A stretch of 64,000 bases of DNA from Anaerolineales bacterium (lineage in GTDB: Bacteria > Chloroflexota > Anaerolineae > Anaerolineales > Anaerolineaceae): positions 16,991 through 80,990 of the forward strand of contig JAGVAB010000048.1 in assembly GCA_020060485.1 (NCBI GenBank), in the 5' to 3' direction. The position numbers and the translations under genes were made by a program. Of this stretch, positions 1 to 8,833 are shown in pieces; positions within the stretch are counted from its first letter, which is position 1; every line of letters starts with the position of its first letter. The notes beneath the pieces were generated by a model. The model worked only from the letters and a program-made list of their open reading frames with translations. It was not told the origin of the DNA and ran no database searches.

Positions 1-569
1 GTTATATGCGCCCGCCAGGCCAACGGCGGCTGGTGGATTCGTTCTGGCGGGCGCACACTGCGGCTGGCGCGTGCGGCCAGCATGCGTTGCGCTTCTTCTC
101 TCAACAAAAACAAATAGCGCCACATCAAACTCATAATGGCTACCAAGACCTTCGGCAGATGAAGCTGACGCATGGCCGCCAGCAATTCCACAAACCCGGT
201 GGTTGCCGCCAACAGCAACGCGGCTTGCATCGACAGCATGGATTTAAAGGCAATGCTCAGTAAGCGCTCCAACCCTGCGGCATAGATACCCCAGCTTGTG
301 CCCAACGCCTGAAAAGCAAATATCTGCCTGCCGCCAGGTTGAAAAACCAACGGCACAGCCGCCAGAGAAAACCCCAGTGCCAGCAGAGAGCGGATCAGGT
401 AATACCGGATGCCCTTGCCAGAAAGGATTTCCAAAGAGAATAGCAAAGCCGCAAAGAGCAGGTAGCCGGGCCAGGCTCCCATTGGGCTCAAGCCCAACGC
501 AAGAATGAAAGCCAGGGCGAGCAGTAATTTCACCCTGGCATCCTGCCTTTGCAGCAAGGTATCAAGCAT
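1..569 (-). CDS. cbiQ: CbiQ/EcfT-type energy-coupling transmembrane subunit, 3' end outside window
   Basis: This is the membrane T component of an energy-coupling-factor (ECF) metal transporter; in this family it links the substrate-binding CbiM to the ATPase CbiO. The ATG at 569 lies 10 bases after the cbiM stop, and the frame stays open to the window edge (about 189 residues visible). Hydrophobic segments are followed near residue 140 by the stretch LHLPKVLVAIMSLMWRYLF and then EEAQRMLAARASR, which matches the coupling-helix region with an Ala-Arg-Gly/Ser type signature of EcfT proteins. The position after cbiM supports a cobalt or nickel uptake operon. The C-terminus and any cbiO gene lie beyond the window. 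Confidence 0.85.
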   Translation of the reverse strand, partial: MLDTLLQRQDARVKLLLALAFILALGLSPMGAWPGYLLFAALLFSLEILSGKGIRYYLIRSLLALGFSLAAVPLVFQPGGRQIFAFQALGTSWGIYAAGLERLLSIAFKSMLSMQAALLLAATTGFVELLAAMRQLHLPKVLVAIMSLMWRYLFLLREEAQRMLAARASRSVRPPERIHQPPLAWRAHI

Positions 570-579
570 GTCTGCCGAT

Positions 580-1539
580 TCAGGCAGCCCTTGAACGGCC
601 TGCCGACTTTTGCAGCCGCGCCATGCCATAAGCCACCCCAAACACCACCACTGTTCCCAGAATACCGGCAGCAATGGTCGCAGCGGCTTCATTGGCAATA
701 CCCGGCATGACATAATCCGGAATCAAATCGTAGAAAGCCTCACGCGCCTGATGCAAAAAGCCTTGTTCTTCAGCCACCCATTCCAAACCATCCGGATGGC
801 TGGACGCTAATGGAGCAAGCACAGTCAAGGCAAATGTAATCACCAGGCCAACCACCACTACACCCCGGCTGCTGCCAGGTTTGGACTCGCCGGCTTGCAC
901 CAGATCACGGCGCGCCGCATAAAGAAAAGCCAGTGCCCCGCCAGTAATCAAGCCTTCGCCGATACCGATCAGCGCATGGATGGCACCCATGGCCGGCACG
1001 GCAAGATTGGCCGGGGAAGTACCCGAAATCGCCAATTGCAAAGCGCAGGAAAGAGAAGCAATGAAGATCGATGCCCAAGCCGCAGCAAAACCGCCAACCC
1101 ATAGGCCCCAGGTTTTTCCATGTGCAACGCGCTGCACCAGACTGTATACAGCATAGGCTACCGCCACACCAACCACAGCCATATTGAACAGGTTGGCGCC
1201 CAGCACGATCAGCCCGCCATCCTGAAAAACCAGCGCCTGCACCGAGACCACGACTGTCATGACCAGCATGGCCGGCCAGGGCCCCAGCACAATCGTTGCC
1301 AAAGCGGCGCCCAGCAAATGACCGGAAGTCCCACCAGTCACCGAAAAGTTCAGCATCTGCCCGGCAAAAATTGCCGCCGCCAGCACGCCCATCAACGGCG
1401 CCTGGCGCTCGCCCAGGCTTTGCCCGGTTTTGCGCAAGGCTATTGCCAGCACAACGATCGATATGATCCAAAAGATGATCCCTACCACAACCGAAAGAAA
1501 GCCATCCGGGATGTGCATGGGCATTGGGGAATACAGCAT
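580..1539 (-). CDS. cbiM: CbiM/NikM cobalt/nickel transporter substrate component fused to a CbiN-like PDGLE domain
   Basis: Membrane substrate-capture subunit of a Co2+/Ni2+ ECF transporter. Near the N-terminus it has MHIPDGFLS, the hallmark in which the residues after Met ligate the metal. Several hydrophobic helices follow, and a C-terminal part with HPDGLEW near residue 250 plus one last helix corresponds to the separate CbiN/PDGLE protein of other operons. The 319-residue length fits a CbiM-CbiN fusion. I chose ATG 1539 because AAGGAGG sits 5 bases upstream. An ATG at 1518 would give the bare MHIPDG N-terminus known from NikM structures but has no ribosome binding site. Upstream 1602-1658 holds a promoter with an operator-like repeat. 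Nickel versus cobalt cannot be decided from sequence. Confidence 0.9.
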   Translation of the reverse strand: MLYSPMPMHIPDGFLSVVVGIIFWIISIVVLAIALRKTGQSLGERQAPLMGVLAAAIFAGQMLNFSVTGGTSGHLLGAALATIVLGPWPAMLVMTVVVSVQALVFQDGGLIVLGANLFNMAVVGVAVAYAVYSLVQRVAHGKTWGLWVGGFAAAWASIFIASLSCALQLAISGTSPANLAVPAMGAIHALIGIGEGLITGGALAFLYAARRDLVQAGESKPGSSRGVVVVGLVITFALTVLAPLASSHPDGLEWVAEEQGFLHQAREAFYDLIPDYVMPGIANEAAATIAAGILGTVVVFGVAYGMARLQKSAGRSRAA

Positions 1540-1601
1540 AATCGCCTCCTTTTTTCGGCATCTGCGTTCTGCACATGCCTGTTCAAGTGATGAATGCAAC
1601 T

Positions 1602-1658
1602 ACCGGACAGGATCCGGTAATCCACAATATTATAAATGCAATTATTTGCAATAGCAAA
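1602..1658 (-). promoter_or_regulatory. Promoter of the cbiMQ operon with Nur-like repeat in the spacer and a leader hairpin
   Basis: On the minus strand a -35 TTTGCT (1653-1658) and a -10 TATAAT (1629-1634) are 18 bases apart. The spacer contains TTGCAAATAATTGCA (about 1637-1651), two TTGCA half-sites. The Fur-family nickel regulator Nur of Streptomyces binds direct TTGCAA repeats, so nickel repression is a reasonable inference; here the half-sites are 4 rather than 5 bases apart. Downstream, 1602-1618 forms a 6-bp hairpin (ACCGGA/TCCGGT). No cobalamin riboswitch box was seen. Confidence 0.5.
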
Positions 1659-1665
1659 CAAATTC

Positions 1666-1700
1666 AATAAAATAAGGCCATCCATTTTATTGGATGACCT
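1666..1700 (-). terminator. Terminator after the UGA-containing thioredoxin-fold gene
   Basis: On the minus strand AGGTCATCC and GGATGGCCT (1675-1700) pair with one mismatch around an A/T-rich loop and are followed by TATTTTATT. It lies 40 bases after the stop codon at 1741. Confidence 0.6.
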
Positions 1701-1740
1701 CTTTCATCTTGTGCGGTGGTCGCAAAAAAAAGGAACCGCT

Positions 1741-2205
1741 CTATCCTTTCAACTGCGCCAGCACCGCCAACGGGGCCTCATTATCCGGTTCGGCCAGCAA
1801 GGAAGCAGCATAGTGCGCATAACGGATACGGCCGGCTTGATCCACCACAAAAACAGTTGGTGTACCCAGTTTAAAGAAATGCTTGACCTGGAAATACTGC
1901 TCGCCAACCCTGGATCCCCTGTCACTCAGGATCGGGTAAGGGATTTCATGATTCCCCCTGAATCGGGCGATCATCTTGGGCCCATTGGGAACCAACACCA
2001 GAACCTCGGCGTTCAAGGCCTTGAACTCTTCATAGTCATGACGCAACTGCGCCATATGATTGACACAGTGGATTCAAGCAAATCCAATATTGAAAACCAG
2101 CACCACATTCTTCCGGCTATACAAACCTGAGAACCGGAACATTCCGCCGTCAGAAGCAGGCAGAGAAAAATCCGGCGCTTGATCGCCTACCGATAAACAT
2201 TGCAT
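1741..2205 (-). CDS. Peroxiredoxin-like/thioredoxin-fold selenoprotein with UxxC active site (in-frame TGA = Sec44)
   Basis: Read with TGA (2074-2076) as an amino acid, the frame from ATG 2205 (GGAGG 5 bases upstream) gives one 154-residue AhpC/TSA-like protein. It begins with the typical VGDQAPDFSLP, has the strand VVLVFNIGFA, then U44-I-H-C47, then HMAQLRHDYEEF, and ends with LGTPTVFVVDQAGRIRYAHY, which contains the cis-Pro loop. Relatives carry CPxC at this point, so TGA replaces exactly the first redox cysteine. A 7-bp hairpin with loop AGUU (2038-2055) starts 19 bases after the TGA, with the loop 26-29 bases after it, within the known spacing for bacterial SECIS elements. Expected role: thiol or peroxide reduction in the cytoplasm. 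A cistron beginning only at ATG 2055 would lack the active site. The alternative is a nonsense mutation, but the exact position and the hairpin argue against it. Confidence 0.85.
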
Positions 2206-2297
2206 TCAGTCCTCCACATTAAATAGGGATGGCTCACGCTCATCCAGGGATTCTTATTTGATGATAACATCTTTCACAGGACACGTGCAAGCTGGCT

Positions 2298-3275
2298 TCA
2301 GGGCAATTCAGACAAACCCGCCAGAAACGGCTCCACCGCTGCCAGAAATTCAACACCACATTCTTCATGGGGCACATGGCCACAGTTAGTGAACACCGCC
2401 AACTGCGCCCCGGGGATTTCCTGTGCGGCCCGGATGCTCTCCGCAGCCGGAACAATCTGGTCATTGTCACCAGTAACCACCAGCACCGGCAGGTCGAGTT
2501 CCGTCAGGCGGTTTGCCAGGGGCGCATCGTTGGCGGCCTTGCTCAACTCCCACAACGCCCGGTCCCAATTGGCCAGCCGCAACGGAGCCTGGTAACCGGT
2601 CAGAACATCCTCAGTCACCAAAGCAGGGTCGTGCCATGCCCGATAGATGAAATCCACACCCCTGGTCTGAATGGAGCGCACCAGTCTCGGTCCCAGGCGA
2701 TTGACCTGCGGCAAGCCGCTGAGCGCCTGAAGCCAGGGAGACCCGAGATTTCCATACAGAGCCGGATCGACCAGCACCAAAGCCGAAACCCGTTCAGGAT
2801 AGGCCAGCGCAGTCTGCACCGCCACCCGCCCGCCCGCCGAATGCCCGACCAGGATGGCCTGGTCAATCCCCAATTCGTCCAGCAGGCCAATCAGCAGCTG
2901 CGGCTGGTAGGAAGCCTGGTAGGGGTTGACCCCGGTCTGCCATTCCCCAGGCATAGGCCGTTCGGTGAAACCAAAAGCCGGGCGGTCATAGGCGATCACC
3001 GTTCCCAGCATGGCCAGTCGGGGCGTTATTCCCCGCCAGCTATACGCGCTGGCCCCAAAACCATGCAGCAGCACGAGCGCCGGGTCGCCGCTGCCCGACT
3101 GCTCGTAATAAACCTGCAAACCATCCACGTCCACAAAACGGCCGTTATCAGCAGCCAGTTCCTCGGCAGTGGCTGTGCCCTCAGCCCCGCGCAGCGGCAC
3201 AAAAAATGGACCAAAGACCAGCAACACCAGCAGACCCCACAATACATATGCCGTGTTCTTAAGCTGCTTATTCAA
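2298..3275 (-). CDS. Membrane-anchored alpha/beta hydrolase
   Basis: A 325-residue serine hydrolase of the alpha/beta fold, substrate unknown. Residues 8-28 form an uncleaved membrane anchor or signal, so the catalytic domain probably faces outward. HGFGAS supplies the oxyanion region, GHSAGG (around residue 143) the nucleophile elbow, VTGDNDQIVP the acid, and NCGHVPHEE the histidine. The order and spacing match esterases, haloperoxidases and C-C hydrolases. Its start overlaps the last 8 bases of the upstream uracil-DNA glycosylase gene, so the two are probably co-transcribed, though no functional link is apparent. Confidence 0.85.
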   Translation of the reverse strand: MNKQLKNTAYVLWGLLVLLVFGPFFVPLRGAEGTATAEELAADNGRFVDVDGLQVYYEQSGSGDPALVLLHGFGASAYSWRGITPRLAMLGTVIAYDRPAFGFTERPMPGEWQTGVNPYQASYQPQLLIGLLDELGIDQAILVGHSAGGRVAVQTALAYPERVSALVLVDPALYGNLGSPWLQALSGLPQVNRLGPRLVRSIQTRGVDFIYRAWHDPALVTEDVLTGYQAPLRLANWDRALWELSKAANDAPLANRLTELDLPVLVVTGDNDQIVPAAESIRAAQEIPGAQLAVFTNCGHVPHEECGVEFLAAVEPFLAGLSELP

Positions 3276-3972
3276 TCGAACCTGCCTTCCCGTCCAATAA
3301 ATCTCTGGCCTGGCGCCAGATGGCAGCGAACATGGCCTCCGTCAGGCGGCCGGTTTGCGTGTTCTGCCGGCTGGGATGGTACGAGGCCAGCAGCCAGGGC
3401 AGCCCCTCTCCCAACCGGTAAAAGGCCCCGTGGCTGAAGGTCAGCGGCGGGACGTCATATTCCTGCTGGCGGTAGAGACGCAGCACATTGTCAAAACCGA
3501 TCTTGCCCAGAGCGATGATCCCTTCCAGCTGCGGCAGGCAATCCATCTCGGCCTGCAAGTAGGGCAGGCAGTTATCCATCTCCTCCCGGGCGGGCTTATT
3601 GTCCGGCGGGGCACAGCGGCAGACAGCGGTAATAAAAAGATCATGCAGGTACAGTCCATCCCCGCGGGCTTCGGCCTGCGGCTGGCTGGCGAAACCTGTC
3701 TGGTGCAGAACCGGGTAAAGAAAATCCCCCGAAGCATCACCGGTGAACATGCGCCCGGTGCGATTGGAGCCATGCGCGCCCGGTGCCAGGCCCACGATCA
3801 GCAAACGTGCCTGCGGATCGCCAAAGCCGGGCACCGGCTTGCCCCAGTATTCCTCATCCCGGTAGGCCCTGCGTTTGGTGCGGGCCACCTCCTCCCGCCA
3901 GGTCACCAGGCGCGGGCAGCGCCGGCAAGCGATGATCTCATCCTCCAATTGCTGCAAGCTACGTTCAGTCAT
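3268..3972 (-). CDS. Uracil-DNA glycosylase, family 5 (UdgB-like, Fe-S)
   Basis: A base-excision repair enzyme removing uracil and other deaminated bases from DNA. The motif GLAPGAHGSNRTGR followed by FTGDASG is typical of family 5 rather than family 4, and ASYHPSRQNTQTGR supplies the C-terminal catalytic motif. CRRC near residue 17 plus cysteines in AVCRC and DNCLPYL provide the four ligands of a 4Fe-4S cluster. Length 234 residues. Start ATG 3972 is preceded by GGGAGG. An upstream in-frame extension to 4038 exists but has no ribosome binding site. Confidence 0.9.
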   Translation of the reverse strand: MTERSLQQLEDEIIACRRCPRLVTWREEVARTKRRAYRDEEYWGKPVPGFGDPQARLLIVGLAPGAHGSNRTGRMFTGDASGDFLYPVLHQTGFASQPQAEARGDGLYLHDLFITAVCRCAPPDNKPAREEMDNCLPYLQAEMDCLPQLEGIIALGKIGFDNVLRLYRQQEYDVPPLTFSHGAFYRLGEGLPWLLASYHPSRQNTQTGRLTEAMFAAIWRQARDLLDGKAGSIE

Positions 3973-4097
3973 ACAGGCTCCTCCCGATGCTTCTATTTTA
4001 CTGGCAATTCGTGCGGAAGAAATCCACAAAACCGGCAATGCACCCCGGCCAGTCAGCCGGAGTTATTCCCCTGTGTACCCATCAAAAATGCGGTGTG

Positions 4098-5504
4098 CTA
4101 TGCTTTTTTATTCTTTCGGAAAAGTCCCAAAATCCATAAGCGCACTTTGAGCAGATAGTAACCCGTAACCGATGCATTCATATTGAATATCGCAATACCC
4201 AGGGTTTTCACGGGCAGAAAGATCCTCTTTCTCGGGCGTTTGGGGATATACGCAATGATCCTGGCCATTTCATCCCGAAGCCTGCCAATCGGGATCTGTT
4301 CAACATACTTTTTGGCAAATTCATACGGGGCAGAATGACCGGCCTTTTGTGCCTGTTCGGCAATCACGGTTTCATAACTCTGTATGGTGCGCTGCATCAC
4401 CTTTGACCAGTCCAGCGCTTCAACCCGGTTATGGGCATTGGCGCACATGGTTTCATACCCAGCCTGTGGCAGCTCACACACCCGGCGCACGGCCGCAGCG
4501 AAAGCCTCGGCACTGGCATCTTTGGGTAAATGCGCTCCCACTGCATCATCCACCAGCTCGTCAGTTGTCTCATTGGAAAGGGCCACCACTGGCGAACCCG
4601 AAGCCAGTGCTTCAATGATCGCCAGACTTTGCACTTCCATCTTTGAAGCCGAGACAAACACATGGGTTTGCGCCAGAACTCCCGCCACTTCCTCCTGCGA
4701 CAATTGCCCCAGAAAATCAACCTGTACCCGCAATCTGGCGATAATCTTGTTCAGTTCCTGCAGATAGGCACGGTCCAGGGGAACACCCACCAATTGCAAG
4801 CGGTAATTTTCGGGCAAGAATTGCATGGCTTCGATCAAAAAAGCCTGGTTCTTGCGTTTGCCCAGCGAGCCGACAAAAGTCAGTCGTTTTTCCTTTTCCT
4901 GAAGGTCAGCACTGCGGCTTGTATGATACAGCGCCAGATTGCGCCCGTTGGGGATCTGAAAAATGCGGCCATCGTAACCAAAATCACGGATCATGGTAGC
5001 AACATTCTGGTTCAGGCCAATAACCGCGTCACAATTCTCATAGAAATTCAAAAGATATTTTTCGACGAGCATTTCATTGACCGGTGTAGCCAGCAGACGG
5101 GTGATCTCTTTTGCCCCAAAGTCCAGCGCCCGGCTGGGCAAAATGTGGGCGGTATAAAATGCCGGCACACGCCTGTGTTTGGCCCACAACTGGCCGATGA
5201 CGGCCATCAGGGCTGGGTCATGCATGTGGATCACTTGCGGCTGGAAAGAGTCCAGAAAGTCGTAGATCTTTTTGAGGGTAAAGGCATCCAGCAGGGACAG
5301 GTAAAGATTGGTCTCTCCAGAGCTTTTCACCTCAAATTGTTGGAACCCTGTCTCGTCGATGGTCAGACCGGTGGTCTTTCCCGGACAGAGCATCACCACC
5401 TGATAATACTGCGCAAACCAGCGCGCCATTTCATAGGCCACGCGGCCCTCTCCCCCGCCATAACCTTCCTTGAAAATGGAGATGAATAAAATTCTTTCGA
5501 CCAT
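4098..5504 (-). CDS. GT4-family glycosyltransferase
   Basis: A 468-residue GT-B fold glycosyltransferase. The N-terminal half begins with a strand followed by GYGGGEGRVAYEMARW, the usual acceptor-side start of the GT4 family. The C-terminal half has FVGSLGKRKNQAFLIEAM, then VFVSASKMEVQSLAIIEALASGSPVVAL, which contains the nucleotide-sugar binding EX7E-like signature. The last 70 residues are basic and include a hydrophobic stretch, possibly membrane-associating. AAGGA lies 9 bases before the ATG. It is probably a cell-surface glycan enzyme; donor and acceptor are unknown. It stands alone on the minus strand between queA and the glycosylase gene. Confidence 0.85.
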   Translation of the reverse strand: MVERILFISIFKEGYGGGEGRVAYEMARWFAQYYQVVMLCPGKTTGLTIDETGFQQFEVKSSGETNLYLSLLDAFTLKKIYDFLDSFQPQVIHMHDPALMAVIGQLWAKHRRVPAFYTAHILPSRALDFGAKEITRLLATPVNEMLVEKYLLNFYENCDAVIGLNQNVATMIRDFGYDGRIFQIPNGRNLALYHTSRSADLQEKEKRLTFVGSLGKRKNQAFLIEAMQFLPENYRLQLVGVPLDRAYLQELNKIIARLRVQVDFLGQLSQEEVAGVLAQTHVFVSASKMEVQSLAIIEALASGSPVVALSNETTDELVDDAVGAHLPKDASAEAFAAAVRRVCELPQAGYETMCANAHNRVEALDWSKVMQRTIQSYETVIAEQAQKAGHSAPYEFAKKYVEQIPIGRLRDEMARIIAYIPKRPRKRIFLPVKTLGIAIFNMNASVTGYYLLKVRLWILGLFRKNKKA

Positions 5505-5673
5505 CTATTTTTTTCCTTAAGCAATACGAAAAGGTCAGCCTTCATCAGAACAGGAATGAATGCAAAGACGGCTTTCTGATCTATTTATAGCTTAAATTCA
5601 AGGCCGGAAAAAGTGAAGAAGAATAAGGAATTGTTAACAATTGGAAACTTGAAAATAACCTCCTGCTGTCTGG
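5505..5673. other. Intergenic stretch with a perfect 14-bp palindrome
   Basis: The 169 bases between queA and the glycosyltransferase gene hold AATTGTTAACAATT at 5629-5642, a perfect palindrome just downstream of queA. It could be a protein-binding site. No U-rich terminator was recognised and I see no gene. Confidence 0.3.
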
Positions 5674-6693
5674 CTACCCCAGCAGCATCGCATCGCCAAA
5701 AGAGAAGAAGCGGTAGCCCTCGGCCTTGGCTTCTTCATACGCCGCCAGAATGCGCTCGCGGCCAACAAAAGCACTGACCAGCATCAGCAGGGTCGAGCGC
5801 GGCAGGTGAAAATTGGTGATCATCACGTCCACGGCCTTGAAAGTGTATCCGGGCAGAATATAGATGCTGGTCGGGCCGGAAAATGGCGCCACCACATCGT
5901 CGGGGGTGGCATTCTGTGCTGCCGTCTCCAGGGTGCGCACGCTGGTGGTGCCCACCGCCACAATGCGCCCGCCAGCTCGTTTGGCAGCGTTGATTTGCTC
6001 TGCCACCGCCGGGGTCAACTCGCACCATTCAGTATGGATCTGGTGCTGGCCGGGGTCTTCTTCTGTCACCGGTGCAAAGGTATCCAAACCCACATGCAGG
6101 GTCACATCGGCAAAACCAATGCCTTGCGCCTTTAGTTGGTCCATCAATTCGGGAGTGAAGTGCAGCCCGGCGGTGGGGGCGGCTGCCGAGCCCGGGGTAC
6201 GGGCATACACAGTCTGATAGCGTTCGGGGTCTTGCAGCGGCGTGTGAATATAAGGCGGCAGGGGCATCTGCCCGGCCTGGTTCAGATACGGCTCCACGGG
6301 TTCATCAAAACGCACCAGGCGGCGCGGGCCGTCCAGCTCGGCAACAATTTCGGCCTGCGGGCCGTTCTCCACTTGCAAACGGCGGCCCAGCATCAGGCGC
6401 TTGCCGCCTACCAGGGTTTCCCAGGTACGCTCGTCCTCACGGTGCAGCAGCAAAAGCTCCACCCGCCCGCCGGTGTCCTTGCGAGCAAAGATGCGCGCCG
6501 GAATGACCCGCGTGCGGTTGATCACCAGCAAGTCGCCGGAATTCAGATAATCCCCGATCTGCCAGAAATGGCGGTGCTGCAGCGGGCCGCCGTCACGCGG
6601 CAGCACGCACAGGCGCGAGTTATGCCGCGGCTCCACCGGCGTCTGCGCGATGAAAGCCTCCGGCAGGTCGTAAATGAAATCGTCGGTTCTCAT
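5674..6693 (-). CDS. queA: S-adenosylmethionine:tRNA ribosyltransferase-isomerase
   Basis: QueA transfers and isomerises the ribosyl part of SAM onto preQ1 at tRNA position 34, giving epoxyqueuosine, the penultimate step of queuosine synthesis. At 339 residues it is full length. Family landmarks are the N-terminal [62 protein letters not shown] and [18 protein letters not shown]. Its ATG overlaps the ruvB stop by 4 bases (ATGA), so translation is coupled to ruvB. The ruvB-queA pair is common in bacteria. No other queuosine gene is in the window. Confidence 0.97.
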   Translation of the reverse strand: MRTDDFIYDLPEAFIAQTPVEPRHNSRLCVLPRDGGPLQHRHFWQIGDYLNSGDLLVINRTRVIPARIFARKDTGGRVELLLLHREDERTWETLVGGKRLMLGRRLQVENGPQAEIVAELDGPRRLVRFDEPVEPYLNQAGQMPLPPYIHTPLQDPERYQTVYARTPGSAAAPTAGLHFTPELMDQLKAQGIGFADVTLHVGLDTFAPVTEEDPGQHQIHTEWCELTPAVAEQINAAKRAGGRIVAVGTTSVRTLETAAQNATPDDVVAPFSGPTSIYILPGYTFKAVDVMITNFHLPRSTLLMLVSAFVGRERILAAYEEAKAEGYRFFSFGDAMLLG

Positions 6694-7727
6694 GAGTCAA
6701 ACAAGGTGGGCTGCGGGGGCAGGTTGTCCGGGAGAGCCAAGCCCAGATGCTGGTAAGCCAGACGGGTAGCCATGCGCCCCTGAGGGGTGCGCTCCAGAAA
6801 ACCGAGCTGCATCAGGTACGGCTCGACCACATCCATGATCGTGTCCGGCTCTTCGCTGATCGAGGCGCTGATCGTGCTCAACCCCACCGGTCCGCCATTG
6901 TATTTTTGAATGATGGTCAAAAGCACCCGCCGGTCCATTTCGTCCAGGCCCAAAGCATCCACATTCAGCAGGTTGAGGGCTTCTTCGGCCACAGTGCGGT
7001 TGATTACCCCGTCAGCGCGCACCTCGGCAAAGTCACGCGCCCGGCGCAGCAAGCGCAGCGCCACGCGCGGCGTGCCGCGTGCCCGGCAGGCAATCTCCTT
7101 GGTGCCGTCTTCGTCAGTAACCACGCCCAACATCCTTGATGCGCGCCGCACGATCTCCTCCATGGCCGCCGGGTCATAATAATCCAGCCGGTAAACCGCC
7201 CCGAAGCGTGCCCGCAACGGAGCCGTGACCAGCGCCAGACGGGTGGTTGCGCCAATCACAGTGAAGCGCGGCAGTTTCAGGCGGATCGAGCGCGCCGAAG
7301 GCCCTTTGCCAATGATGATATCCAGGGCAAAGTCTTCCATGGCCGGGTAAAGGATCTCTTCCACAGCCCGCCCCAGGCGATGGATCTCGTCAATAAAGAA
7401 CACATCCCCGGCATGCAGATTGGTCAACACCGAGACCAGATCGCCAGTGCGTTCCACCGCCGGGCCGGCAGTGATCTTGATATTCACGCCCATCTCGTTG
7501 GCCAGCACATGCGCCAGGGTGGTCTTGCCCAGTCCGGGCGGGCCATAGAACAACACATGGTCCAGCGATTCGCCGCGCTGTTTGGCAGCCTGCACCAGAA
7601 TGCCCAGGTTTTCCTTGATCTGCTCCTGGCCAATCACTTCCTGCAGCAGCCGCGGGCGCAGCGCCTGATCCACCCGGTCACCGGGTTTCTGTTCGGGATG
7701 AACAATGCGTTCCTGTGGGTCGCTCAT
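6690..7727 (-). CDS. ruvB: Holliday junction branch migration helicase RuvB
   Basis: Hexameric AAA+ motor that, with RuvA, drives branch migration of Holliday junctions during recombinational repair. The 345-residue protein shows [19 protein letters not shown], Walker [14 protein letters not shown], Walker B FIDEIHRL, the sensor [17 protein letters not shown] and the C-terminal winged helix with [14 protein letters not shown] used ATG 7727. There is no Shine-Dalgarno sequence, but TATAAT ends 7 bases upstream of the ATG, which would suit a leaderless mRNA. A longer frame to 7766 exists but would start upstream of that -10 box. Confidence 0.97.
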   Translation of the reverse strand: MSDPQERIVHPEQKPGDRVDQALRPRLLQEVIGQEQIKENLGILVQAAKQRGESLDHVLFYGPPGLGKTTLAHVLANEMGVNIKITAGPAVERTGDLVSVLTNLHAGDVFFIDEIHRLGRAVEEILYPAMEDFALDIIIGKGPSARSIRLKLPRFTVIGATTRLALVTAPLRARFGAVYRLDYYDPAAMEEIVRRASRMLGVVTDEDGTKEIACRARGTPRVALRLLRRARDFAEVRADGVINRTVAEEALNLLNVDALGLDEMDRRVLLTIIQKYNGGPVGLSTISASISEEPDTIMDVVEPYLMQLGFLERTPQGRMATRLAYQHLGLALPDNLPPQPTLFDS

Positions 7728-7881
7728 GAAGCTGATTATACCCTTAATCCCCCTGGCTCGCCGCATTCCTAGAACAGATTTCTAATAAAATCAGCCGCCC
7801 CAAACTTGACCAGACAACCCAATTTTTCTCGCAATTCTGCAAAAACAGCTATAATACATAGAAATTCCATGGAGCAAAAAA

Positions 7882-8532
7882 ATGACTGATTTCGATCTCT
7901 CTCAATACCCAAACGTGCATGTTTCTCCCCACCCGCTCGTTGCCCATAAACTGCGCCTGCTGCGCCGGGTGGACACTGAACCCAAGAAGTTCCGCGAGCT
8001 GGTGCGCGAGCTCGGCGGCCTGCTGACCTATGAAGCCACCCTGGATCTCAAAACCCGTCCAGTGGAAGTGCAAACCCCGCTTACCACCACCACCGGCCAG
8101 GAGCTGGAAGAAAAGATCGGCCTGGTGCCGATCCTGCGCGCCGGCCTGGGTATGACCGAAGGCGTCTGGGAGCTGATGTCTTCCGCCGAAGTGTGGCACA
8201 TCGGCATCTACCGCGACGAGAACACCTTGCGCCCGGTGGAATATTACAACAAACTGCCCCTGGCCCCAACTGTCCAGGTCTGCCTGATCCTTGACCCCAT
8301 GCTGGCCACCGGCGGCTCGGCCGTTGCCACCGTGGATGTGCTCAAACGCTGGGGCGTTCAGAAGATCAAGTTCGTGGGCTTGATCGGCGCCCCCGAAGGT
8401 ATCATGGCCATGCAGAAAGCCCATCCGGACGTGCCCATCTATCTGGCCGCAGTGGATGACCATCTCAACGAAGTTGGCTACATCGTGCCCGGCCTGGGGG
8501 ATGCCGGCGACCGCCAGTTCGGCACAGGCTAG
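7882..8532 (+). CDS. upp: Uracil phosphoribosyltransferase
   Basis: Pyrimidine salvage enzyme making UMP from uracil and PRPP. At 216 residues it is full length. The N-terminal [13 protein letters not shown], the [14 protein letters not shown] loop, the PRPP-binding [13 protein letters not shown] and the uracil-binding C-terminus [17 protein letters not shown] are all present. A -10 TATAAT lies at 7850-7855 with only a poor -35, so the gene probably has its own promoter, divergent from ruvB. It is followed by a strong terminator at 8552, hence monocistronic. Confidence 0.97.
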   Translation: MTDFDLSQYPNVHVSPHPLVAHKLRLLRRVDTEPKKFRELVRELGGLLTYEATLDLKTRPVEVQTPLTTTTGQELEEKIGLVPILRAGLGMTEGVWELMSSAEVWHIGIYRDENTLRPVEYYNKLPLAPTVQVCLILDPMLATGGSAVATVDVLKRWGVQKIKFVGLIGAPEGIMAMQKAHPDVPIYLAAVDDHLNEVGYIVPGLGDAGDRQFGTG

Positions 8533-8551
8533 ATCGACATAATCACATTTT

Positions 8552-8587
8552 CAGGTTCTTGCGAATGATTGCAAGAACCTGATTTTT
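8552..8587 (+). terminator. Rho-independent terminator of upp
   Basis: CAGGTTCTTGC and GCAAGAACCTG form an 11-bp perfect stem around an 8-base loop, followed by ATTTTT, 20 bases after the upp stop. Confidence 0.92.
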
Positions 8588-8589
8588 CA

Positions 8590-8833
8590 GTTTAACATTT
8601 AAACGCACGCAAAGACGCAAAGAAAAACCCTTGCTCTGTCCTTGCAAGGAGGGTCGTGACCCGCGCAACGCTCCCCGGCAAGTGTAAGCAGCACTGCGTC
8701 CGCACACTTGCCCCGGATGCTGGAGTCAGGGATGCAGGGGTGCGGCTCCTTCGCAATGACATCCAGCTTTTGACATCCCTCCCCGCATGGAGTATGATTG
8801 CATCAATTCACTTATCGGTATGGAAATCCGCCA
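8590..8833. repeat. Gene-free stretch with dispersed-repeat-like sequence
   Basis: No credible gene. It contains CGCACGCAAAGACGCAAAG (8605-8623) and then a G+C-rich part with GGCAAGTGT, CACACTTGCC and CTCCTTCGCAATGAC (about 8679-8762). Similar wording (GGCAAGTGTGTGTGCGG, CGCTCCTTCGCAACGG) returns at about 56450-56505, so this is probably a dispersed intergenic repeat family. Confidence 0.45.

Noticed and set aside
1560..1740. Cobalamin riboswitch upstream of cbiM
   Set aside because: No B12-box or large structured leader; only a short hairpin and an operator-like repeat.
4098..5504. Glycosyltransferase at 4098 as part of the polysaccharide cluster at 18 kb
   Set aside because: It lies 12 kb away on the opposite strand with unrelated genes between; no evidence for a joint locus.
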